From assembly GCA_016213775.1 (NCBI GenBank), contig JACQZR010000145.1:1-64000 (forward strand): a DNA stretch of 64,000 nucleotides. The letters are read 5' to 3'. The translations under genes and the position numbers were made by a program. Under the pieces are notes generated by a model. That model searched no databases, was not told the origin of the DNA, and saw only the letters and a program-made list of their open reading frames with translations. The DNA is from Acidobacteriota bacterium. Lineage in GTDB: Bacteria; Acidobacteriota; Terriglobia; Bryobacterales; Bryobacteraceae. Position 1 is the first letter of the stretch. Each line of letters starts with the position of its first letter. Shown here piece after piece: positions 46,447 through 53,939 of this stretch.

Positions 46447-47367
46447 ATGTCCAGAATTCTCGATGGAAAACGGGTTCGCGACGCCATCCTCGAGTCGCTC
46501 AAACCTCGCATCGCCGCGCTTGACGAGACCCAACGTCCGCCAGGGCTCGCTGTAGTCCTGGTGGGAGAGAATCCCGCCTCGGAAATCTATGTCCGTAGCA
46601 AGGTGAAGGCGTGCCAGGATCTCGGCATCGCCAGCGAAAAGCACCTCCCGACCGCCGACATTTCTACTGAGGAGATGCTGTTTCTCATCCAGTCGCTCAA
46701 CCAGCGCCCCGATATCGACGGCATCCTCGTTCAGTTGCCGCTGCCCGCGCACATAGACGAAACGCAGGTCCTGCTCTCCATCGATCCGTCGAAAGACGTA
46801 GACGCCTTCCACCCTTACAGCGTCGCCGCGCTGGTGGCCAATTCGCCTGGATTCCGGCCGTGTACGCCCGCCGGTATTATGCGCCTGTTGGACCACTACC
46901 AGATCCCTGTGGCAGGTAAGCGCGCGGTTGTCGTTGGCCGATCCGACATCGTTGGGAAACCCATGGCGCTACTGCTGCTCCACGCCAACGCCACCGTCAC
47001 CATCTGCCATTCCAAAACCGCCGACCTTGCTTCGGAGTGCCGCAAAGCGGACATCGTGGTTGCGGCCATGGGACGGGCCGGCTTCCTCACTCAGGATTTC
47101 TTCAACCCCGAAGCGGTCATCATCGACGTTGGCATCAACCGTCTGCGTGATCGCCCGGCGGTTGACCGCATGTTCTCCAGTGACGTCTCGAAGCTCACGG
47201 AGTTCGATAAGAAGGGCACGGTGCTGGTTGGCGATGTGCATCCGGCGGCGTTTCAGAATTGCGCTGCCTTCACGCCCGTCCCCGGCGGCGTCGGACCGCT
47301 CACTATCGCCATGCTGATGAGCAACACCGTATGGGCCGCCGAACAGCGCTATGGGGGCCAGTCGTGA
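46447..47367 (+). CDS. folD: Bifunctional methylene-THF dehydrogenase/methenyl-THF cyclohydrolase
   Basis: A 306-residue FolD. Catalytic Tyr48 and Lys52 lie in SEIYVRSKVKACQD, followed by GILVQLPLPAHID, FxPCTPAG (FRPCTPAGIM), the NADP-binding VVGRSDIVGKPMA and PVPGGVGPLTIAML at the C-terminus. It interconverts 5,10-methylene-THF and 10-formyl-THF for purine synthesis and initiator formylation. ATG 46447 starts the family homology; TTG 46432 is in frame just after the upstream stop. The stop overlaps the next start (GTGA). Confidence 0.95.
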   Translation: MSRILDGKRVRDAILESLKPRIAALDETQRPPGLAVVLVGENPASEIYVRSKVKACQDLGIASEKHLPTADISTEEMLFLIQSLNQRPDIDGILVQLPLPAHIDETQVLLSIDPSKDVDAFHPYSVAALVANSPGFRPCTPAGIMRLLDHYQIPVAGKRAVVVGRSDIVGKPMALLLLHANATVTICHSKTADLASECRKADIVVAAMGRAGFLTQDFFNPEAVIIDVGINRLRDRPAVDRMFSSDVSKLTEFDKKGTVLVGDVHPAAFQNCAAFTPVPGGVGPLTIAMLMSNTVWAAEQRYGGQS

Positions 47368-47969
47368 AGCTGCTGCTGCTTCTGCCCGCTCTGCTTCTGC
47401 AGGCCCAATCGGCCCGTGAATACGTGGAGCGGGGCATGCAGAAGTTCGTCCGCAACGAAATCGCGGCCTCTATTAACGACTTCGATGAAGCCGCGAAACT
47501 GGAGCCGGAATCCGCTCCGCACCTCTGGCAGCGCGGCATCGCCTACTACTATGTCAAGCGCTACGAGGACGGCCGCAAGCAGTTCGAAGTGCACCGCACA
47601 GTCAATCCCAACGATGTCGAGAACGCCGCGTGGTGGTATCTCTGCATGGCGAAACTCGGACGCCGCGAGGAAGCCCGGGCAAAGCTCCTGCCGGTTGGTC
47701 CGGACGATCGCGTTCCGATGACCGAGGTGTATGCGTTGTACGCCGGTCGGGGCGCCGAGAAAGATGTGCTCGCGGCAATCGCCAAAGGCAATCCCGATAC
47801 GCCTGAGCGCAAGATGCGCGAGTTCTACGGCTACCTCTACCTCGGTCTGTACGCGGAGACGCACGGCGATCTTAAGAAGGCCAGAGAGATGCTGCGCAAG
47901 TCCGTTGATACGCAAACCGGAGGCTACATGCTCGCGGTTGCGCGGATTCACCTCAACCAATTGAAATGA
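47364..47969 (+). CDS. Exported TPR-repeat protein
   Basis: A 201-residue protein with a signal peptide (KLLLLLPALLLQAQS) and several tetratricopeptide-like units: YVERGMQKFVRNEIAASIND, HLWQRGIAYYYVKRYEDGRK and AETHGDLKKAREMLRKSVDT. It resembles the Nostoc-type or NlpI-like lipoprotein TPR group without a lipobox. Its role is unknown. GTG 47364 overlaps the folD stop, and its own stop overlaps the RNase HI start, so translation along folD-TPR-rnh is coupled. Confidence 0.8.
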   Translation: MKLLLLLPALLLQAQSAREYVERGMQKFVRNEIAASINDFDEAAKLEPESAPHLWQRGIAYYYVKRYEDGRKQFEVHRTVNPNDVENAAWWYLCMAKLGRREEARAKLLPVGPDDRVPMTEVYALYAGRGAEKDVLAAIAKGNPDTPERKMREFYGYLYLGLYAETHGDLKKAREMLRKSVDTQTGGYMLAVARIHLNQLK

Positions 47970-48607
47970 GCAAACCAAAGCCAAAGTTCTATGTAGTGTG
48001 GAGAGGCTACAACCCCGGTGTCTATTCCACCTGGCCGGAAGCCTCTGCACAGGTGAACGGATATGCCGGGGCGCAGTACAAGAGCTTCGAGAGTGAATCG
48101 GAAGCCCGCGCGGCGTACAGCGGCTCGTACTGGAACTTTGTCACGCGCGGCGAAGCGAAACCCGCCGTCGTCAAACGCTCCATCGAAGAACTACTGCGTT
48201 TGGGTGTCAATCCGGAAGCGGTGGCTGTGGACGCGGCCTGCTCCGGCGTGCCTGGTCCAATGGAGTATCGCGGCGTGGAACTAGCCTCCGGCGTGGAGCT
48301 TTTCCATATGGGACCTTACGTGGATGGCACGAACAACGTCGGCGAATTCCTGGCGATCGTCCATGCGCTCGAAATTCTCTCTAATCGACCGTCGAAGCCG
48401 ATCTACTCCGATTCCCGCAACGCGTTGCTGTGGGTGAAGCAGAAACGCTGCGGTACGAATCTCGATCGTACCGGGCGCAATGACGAGATCTTCCGGCTGA
48501 TTGATTCGGCGCTACGGTGGCTGCATTCTCGTCCACTGACGAATCCGCTGTTGAAATGGGAAACCGAGGAGTGGGGCGAAAACCCGGCGGACTTTGGACG
48601 CAAATAG
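47966..48607 (+). CDS. Ribonuclease HI with N-terminal viroplasmin-type RNA-binding domain
   Basis: A 213-residue protein. Residues 6-50 form the caulimovirus-viroplasmin/hybrid-binding domain (KFYVVWRGYNPGVYSTWPE, then YKSFESESEARAAYSG). The RNase H part has its acidic residues at Asp89 (AVDAACSG), Glu127 (NNVGEFLAIVHAL), Asp149 (IYSDSRNALLWV) and Asp209 (NPADFGRK). It degrades the RNA strand of RNA-DNA hybrids. The first Asp block is slightly unusual because the following residues AACSG replace the usual GS-xxN. ATG overlaps the TPR stop. Confidence 0.88.
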   Translation: MSKPKPKFYVVWRGYNPGVYSTWPEASAQVNGYAGAQYKSFESESEARAAYSGSYWNFVTRGEAKPAVVKRSIEELLRLGVNPEAVAVDAACSGVPGPMEYRGVELASGVELFHMGPYVDGTNNVGEFLAIVHALEILSNRPSKPIYSDSRNALLWVKQKRCGTNLDRTGRNDEIFRLIDSALRWLHSRPLTNPLLKWETEEWGENPADFGRK

Positions 48608-48671
48608 CGCGTGGAAAAAAATCCGCGGCATATGCTGAAATCCACAGGTCCGCGATGCGAATATTGAGGAG

Positions 48672-50954
48672 ATGTCTTCTACTCCCATCGCGCTCTCCGC
48701 GAATGTCCTTTTACACATTTCCAAGTTGATCAGCGTCCCGCTGAAGGGGCTGCTCGCCACCATCGAACTGATCGATGAAGGCGGTACGGTTCCGTTCATC
48801 GCGCGCTATCGCAAGGAAGTCACCGGCAATCTGGATGAAGTGCAGATCCGCGACGTATCTGAAAAGCTCGAATACTTTCGCGAACTGGAAGACCGGCGCG
48901 CGACCATCCTTTCCTCGATCCAGGAACAGGGCAAGCTCACTGACGAATTGAAGCAGAAGATCGAAGCGGCGATGGAGAAGAACGAGATCGAAGATCTCTA
49001 CCTGCCCTACAAGCCCAAGCGCCGCACGAAAGCTTCGATTGCCCGCGACAAGGGTTTGGAGCCGCTCGCCAACTTCATTTGGGAGCAGCAGCCGGGATCG
49101 CTGGCCGAGTTTGCAGCTACGTTTATCAACGCTGAAAAAGAAGTCCACACGGTGGACGAAGCGATCGAGGGTGCGCGCCACATCATCGCTGAAGTGGTAA
49201 GCGAGAACGCGGACTTCCGCAAGAAGGTCCGACAGATGATGGCCGAGAGCGGCCTCGTCACCAGCCGCCGCATCGAAGGAGTGGAAGATCCCGAAAGCAA
49301 GTTCGCGCAATACTACGAGTTCAGCGAACCCGCTTCCAGGATCCCGTCGCATCGCATGCTCGCCATTCGCCGCGGCGCCAAGGAAGGTATTCTTCACTTC
49401 GAAATTGCAGTCGAACCCGCGGGCCCCATCAACTGGATCTCTTCGCAGGTGATCAAAACCAGCGGGGAGTGCGCCGCACACCTGCAGGAAGCCATTACTG
49501 ATTCCTACGATCGCCTGCTCAATCCCTCCATCCAAACCGAAGTCCGCCTGGAATTGAAGGACCGTTCCGACGAAGATGCCATTAAGGTCTTCCGCGAGAA
49601 CCTGGAGAACCTGTTGCTTTCTCCGCCCGCCGGAATGCTGTCTGTCATCGGTATCGACCCCGGAATCCGCACTGGCTGCAAAGTGGCCGTCGTCGATTCC
49701 ACCGGGAAGTTTCTGGAGAACTCCGTCATTTACCCGCACGAGCCGAAGAACGATCTGGCCGGCGCAGTCCGAACGCTGGCCTCGCTCATCGCCCGCCACA
49801 ACGTGCAGGCCCTCGCCATCGGCAACGGAACTGCCTCGCGCGAGACTGCTTCCTTTGTGAACGACTTCATCCGACAGGCCGGACTAACCAAGCTCTTTAG
49901 CGTTGTGGTGAGCGAAGCCGGCGCGAGTGTCTACTCGGCATCGGAGGTGGCGCGCCAGGAATTTCCTGATCTCGACCTCACCGTCCGCGGCGCCATCTCC
50001 ATTGCGCGCCGTCTGCAGGACCCGCTGGCCGAATTAGTCAAGGTCGATCCCAAGTCCATCGGCGTCGGACAGTATCAACACGACGTGGATCAGCGCCGCC
50101 TCAAACAGAGTCTGGAAGCCACGGTGGAATCGTGCGTCAACCGAGTCGGCGTTGATCTGAACACCGCCTCGGCGCCGTTGCTCCGTCACGTTTCCGGCCT
50201 CACCGAACGCACCGCCCAGAACATCGTCGTGTGGCGCAATGAGAACGGCCGTTTCCGCAATCGCCGGCAGCTCATGGATGTCTCCGGCCTCGGCGCAAAA
50301 ACCTTCCAACTTGCCGCGGGCTTCCTGCGGATTCGCGGTGGAGACAACCCGCTCGACATTACAGCGGTGCACCCGGAATCCTACCCGATCGTCGAACGGA
50401 TCGCTGATTCGATGAAGGTGTCGCTGCAGGAGTTGATCGCCAAGCCGTCGCTGATCGAAAACGTCGACATCCAGGCTTTCCGTACTGAGCATGCGGGCGC
50501 TTACACGCTCTCTGATATTAAGGAAGAGCTCCGCAAGCCCGGCCGCGATCCTCGCGACACTTTCCAACGGCCCACGTGGCGCGACGACATCAAAGAGATC
50601 GAGGACCTGAAGCCCGGCATGCAAATGGAAGGGGTGGTCACCAACGTCACCCGTTTTGGCGCCTTCGTTGACGTCGGCGTCCACCAGGACGGGTTGGTCC
50701 ACGTCAGCGAGATCAGCCACCGCTTCATCAAGGAGCCATCGGAAGTTCTCAAGGTGGGCCAGATCGTCAAAGTGCAGGTGCTGGCGGCCGATCCCAAGGT
50801 GAAGCGGATCGCACTGTCGATCAAAGCGTGCGAACCCCGTCCTGGCGGCGCGCAAGGGGGAGGCGGTCCACGCACGCCAAAACCAGAACCGCCCAAGAAG
50901 CCGTCACTAGAGGATCAACTCGCGGCGCTGAACAGCAAGTTCCGAACCAGGTAA
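48672..50954 (+). CDS. tex: Tex-family RNA-binding transcription accessory protein
   Basis: A 760-residue Tex. The N-terminal helical part contains TVPFIARYRKEVTGNLDE and YLPYKPKRRTKASIARDKGL. A YqgF/RNase H-like domain begins near 326 with GIDPGIRTGCKVAVVD, helix-hairpin-helix motifs include VNTASAPLL-like DLNTASAPLLRHVSGL, and an S1 domain starts at about 651 (MEGVVTNVTRFGAFVDVGVH). Tex binds nucleic acid and affects transcription in several bacteria. It lies 64 bases after RNase HI, possibly in the same operon. Confidence 0.95.
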   Translation: MSSTPIALSANVLLHISKLISVPLKGLLATIELIDEGGTVPFIARYRKEVTGNLDEVQIRDVSEKLEYFRELEDRRATILSSIQEQGKLTDELKQKIEAAMEKNEIEDLYLPYKPKRRTKASIARDKGLEPLANFIWEQQPGSLAEFAATFINAEKEVHTVDEAIEGARHIIAEVVSENADFRKKVRQMMAESGLVTSRRIEGVEDPESKFAQYYEFSEPASRIPSHRMLAIRRGAKEGILHFEIAVEPAGPINWISSQVIKTSGECAAHLQEAITDSYDRLLNPSIQTEVRLELKDRSDEDAIKVFRENLENLLLSPPAGMLSVIGIDPGIRTGCKVAVVDSTGKFLENSVIYPHEPKNDLAGAVRTLASLIARHNVQALAIGNGTASRETASFVNDFIRQAGLTKLFSVVVSEAGASVYSASEVARQEFPDLDLTVRGAISIARRLQDPLAELVKVDPKSIGVGQYQHDVDQRRLKQSLEATVESCVNRVGVDLNTASAPLLRHVSGLTERTAQNIVVWRNENGRFRNRRQLMDVSGLGAKTFQLAAGFLRIRGGDNPLDITAVHPESYPIVERIADSMKVSLQELIAKPSLIENVDIQAFRTEHAGAYTLSDIKEELRKPGRDPRDTFQRPTWRDDIKEIEDLKPGMQMEGVVTNVTRFGAFVDVGVHQDGLVHVSEISHRFIKEPSEVLKVGQIVKVQVLAADPKVKRIALSIKACEPRPGGAQGGGGPRTPKPEPPKKPSLEDQLAALNSKFRTR

Positions 50955-51042
50955 GGGTCCTACATCCCCAGGACTTGCGAGGCCGTCCGGCGGGAAGAAG
51001 TGCCGAGATGGCGCGGCAGCCTAAGAGGCTGCGCTACGTGGT

Positions 51043-51654
51043 CTACATCTCCAGCACTTGCACGGCGAACCGCTCCGGAGGCAATGCGCTCACCGGGGCG
51101 GGATTGCGGCTGGCCCAGGCTTGGAAAGCGGAGTTGCCCACCGAATCATTCAGGTAAAAAAGGAACTGATCGGAGAAGCAGGAAATCGGAGGCGGCTGGC
51201 GGAACGTCAAGCGGAAGCCCACCGCTTTTTCCATGTCGATCCCTTCGGTGGGCACGGCCTTGTCTTCGAGAAGCTGAACAAAGCTGGCGCGTCCGGCATG
51301 CGGCCACAAATCTCCCCGCAGCAGATGTTTTAAATCCGGCCGACCCTCAAAGGTGATCTCGCATTGACGGATCCATTCCAGGATGTCCTCGCCCCAGCGC
51401 CAGTGCATCACCAGCTTCTGATACTGTTCCACGAGGTTGATGGCAAGTTCCATCTTGCGCTGTTGGAACACGGGCTCATCCGAGAACCCCGCTGCACCGG
51501 GTATCATGTCCTCGCCATCGACAATCCCGGCGGCCATGTTCATGACCTTGTCCATCCTCTTGAGGTGCAGGGTGCGATGCACCAGCAGGGGCGGCAAGTC
51601 GTGCTGTTTGTCGCCCGGGATCTCCACGTACCTTCGGTCTCCGATGATCTGCAT
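51043..51654 (-). CDS. Hypothetical protein
   Basis: A 203-residue open frame facing the tex gene. ATG 51654 is preferred because GAGGAA lies six bases upstream; the frame can be extended to TTG 51753. The composition is protein-like, with alternating helix and loop segments such as LHLKRMDKVMNMAAGIVDGE and HWRWGEDILEWIRQCEITF. It has no signal peptide, membrane helix or motif that I recognise. No frame on the opposite strand is more convincing. Nothing in its neighbours suggests a role. Confidence 0.55.
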   Translation of the reverse strand: MQIIGDRRYVEIPGDKQHDLPPLLVHRTLHLKRMDKVMNMAAGIVDGEDMIPGAAGFSDEPVFQQRKMELAINLVEQYQKLVMHWRWGEDILEWIRQCEITFEGRPDLKHLLRGDLWPHAGRASFVQLLEDKAVPTEGIDMEKAVGFRLTFRQPPPISCFSDQFLFYLNDSVGNSAFQAWASRNPAPVSALPPERFAVQVLEM

Positions 51655-51807
51655 ATGCAATTCCTCGATTCCGACAGCTTCTCTTATCCCATCGGCCAAA
51701 CTCGGGCCAAACGTTAAACACCCAATTATAAGGACGGAATCCTTAGCACACAAGTTTCCAGAGTGCTAACGATTTCGCGACGCTTATACTATGACTAAGA
51801 AATAATC

Positions 51808-53073
51808 ATGTATCTCAACCGACGTACATTCGCTGTCTCCGTCCTCTCGGCCGCGCTGGCCGGCCGCGCCGCCGGCGCCAACGACGCAATCAATGTGGCC
51901 ATTATCGGCGCAGGCAATCAAGGGACGGGGCGCCTTCGCGATTTTCTGCGCCATCCCGATGTCCGCATCGCCGCCATATGCGACGTCGACCGCGCGCACC
52001 GCGACCGCGCCGTTGCCCTCGTCGAATCGGCCAGACAATACAAACCGGAAGCGACCGGCGATTTCCGCCGCGTCCTGGACAAGAAGGACATCGACGCGGT
52101 GGTGGTGGTGACGCCCGATCACTGGCACGCCATCCCATCGGTGGCCGCGTTCAAGGCAGGAAAGGACGTCTTTGTCGAGAAGCCGCTGAGCTACTCCGTG
52201 GCGGAAGGACGCGCCATGGCTGACGCCTCATCCCGCTATAAGCGCGTCAGCCAAATGGGCAATCACATCCACAACGATCTCCCTAACTACCGGCGCGTGG
52301 TTGAACTGGTGCGCTCGGGCAAACTCGGCCGCATTACACGGGTGCAGGTGTGGAAGACATCCACCACGCAGAACACGCGCCCGTCCTCCCCGCCCACCCT
52401 GTCCGATGGATTCGATTATGACTTCTGGCTGGGACCAGCCCCCAAGCGTCCCTATGATCCGCTGCGTGCGCACATGACCTTCCGCCACTTCTGGGATTAC
52501 TCCGGAGGAACATTCATCGACTTCTGGTGTCACATCTCCGATGTTGCTTTTTGGGCGCTCGAACTCAAAGCGCCAAAGACAATCAGCGCCGCGGGTGGAC
52601 GTTTTTTTCTGACCGATTCCACCGAAACGCCCGACACGCTGGAAGCCATACTCGAATTTCCGAACCTGCTCTACACGTTCTCCTACCGGCCTACGCCCAT
52701 CACAGGATTTGAGCACATGGGGAACATCGGTTGCCTTTTGTAAGGCACGGAAGCCTCGCTCGTCACCAACTACCAACGGCATGAGGTGTGGGCCAACGGG
52801 AAACGTATCGACGATTTTCCGCGTCCCGATCCATCTATCCCGAATTCGCCCGGCCACGTTCGCGAGTTTCTCGATGCCATCAAATCGCGCAATCTCGAGA
52901 CTACCTGCAACGTCCGCTACGGGCACAGCCTGTCCAAGTATGGCCTTCTTGCGAACATCTCCTACCGCGTCGGGCGTCGCCTCCATTGGGACGACACGCA
53001 GGAACGGATCCTCGGTGACAAGCAAGCCTCGGCATTTCTGTCGCGCCGTTTTCGCAAACCATGGAAGATGTGA
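51808..53073 (+). pseudogene. Gfo/Idh/MocA-family oxidoreductase interrupted by an in-frame TAA
   Basis: A complete Gfo/Idh-type gene of 422 codons apart from TAA at 52741-52743. It has an export signal (NRRTFAVSVLSAALAGRAAGA), the Rossmann motif IIGAGNQGTGRLRDFL, VVVTPDHWHAIPS and VEKPLSYSV with the conserved Lys, and FWDYSGGTFIDFWCHISD. The stop falls in NIGCLL-stop-GTEASLVTN, where relatives have an aromatic residue, so TAC or TAT to TAA is likely. The remaining 110 codons in frame read WANGKRIDDFPRP to RRFRKPWKM and match the family C-terminus. The C-terminal lobe would be lost if the stop is real. It belongs to the same broad type as the intact gene at 35666-36937. Confidence 0.88.
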
Positions 53074-53141
53074 ACACTTTCTGGAACTTTCCAGTTTCGG
53101 TGGATAATACAAAATAGAACACCCGCACGAACTGAGGTCCC

Positions 53142-53939
53142 ATGTATCGCAGATTCCTCTCTCTCCGCAGCCTCGCCGCGTTCATCGCTTGCGCAGCACT
53201 CGCCCCGGCTCAAAAGACGTTTGACGTCGCGTCCATCAAACCCAACGCTTCCAACGATAACCGCGTCATGATCCGCGTCGAGCCTGGCGGCAACTTCTCC
53301 GCTAGCGGCGTCACTCTCAAAATGCTCATTGGGCAAGCCTTTGGAGTCCGCGACCACCAGATCGTCAACGCGCCCGGCTGGGCAGCCGCTGAACGCTACG
53401 ATATTCGGGCGAAAGCGGAAGGCCTACCGGACCGCGTTCCGCCGGAGGTGCTCCGTCCCATGATCCGTGCACTGCTGGAGGACCGTTTCCAACTCAAGAC
53501 GCACACTGACACCAAGGAGCTTCCCGTTTACGCGTTGGTGGTGGGCAAGAACGGACCCAAGTTGAAGAAGAGCGAAGGTGGTGAGCAACGCCAGATGGTG
53601 CGGATGGGACGCGGTCAAATCAACGCTTCCAGTGTCAGCATGGCACAATTGGCGCAGCAGCTCGCGCAGGCCCTGGGCCGCAGCGTGATCGACAAGACCG
53701 AACTGCAAGGCTCCTATGAGGTCACGCTCGAGTGGACTCCTGAAGCCGGCCATGGTGGCGGCGGGCCCTTCGGCGGCGGCGCCCCCCCTCCCAATCCCGA
53801 TGCCGTTGCAGGCGCGGGCGGCAGCGGCCCCACGATCTTCACCGCGGTCCAAGAGCAGCTCGGTCTTCGTCTGGAATCCAGCAAAGGTCCCGTCGAAATC
53901 CTGGTAATCGACAATGCTGCCAAGCCCTCTGAGAACTAG
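53142..53939 (+). CDS. TIGR03435-family exported protein
   Basis: A 265-residue protein with a signal peptide (LAAFIACAALAPAQ) and the acidobacterial TIGR03435 pattern: FDVASIKPNASNDNR, VTLKMLIGQAFGVRDHQIV, WAAAERYDIRAKAEG, RALLEDRFQLKTHTDTKELP and VYALVVGKNGPKLKKSE. A Gly-Pro-rich linker near 205-225 precedes the conserved TAVQEQLGLRLESSKGPVE end. The family is almost confined to Solibacter-like Acidobacteria, where it is greatly expanded, and has no known function. The TonB receptor gene starts inside its last codons. Confidence 0.92.
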   Translation: MYRRFLSLRSLAAFIACAALAPAQKTFDVASIKPNASNDNRVMIRVEPGGNFSASGVTLKMLIGQAFGVRDHQIVNAPGWAAAERYDIRAKAEGLPDRVPPEVLRPMIRALLEDRFQLKTHTDTKELPVYALVVGKNGPKLKKSEGGEQRQMVRMGRGQINASSVSMAQLAQQLAQALGRSVIDKTELQGSYEVTLEWTPEAGHGGGGPFGGGAPPPNPDAVAGAGGSGPTIFTAVQEQLGLRLESSKGPVEILVIDNAAKPSEN

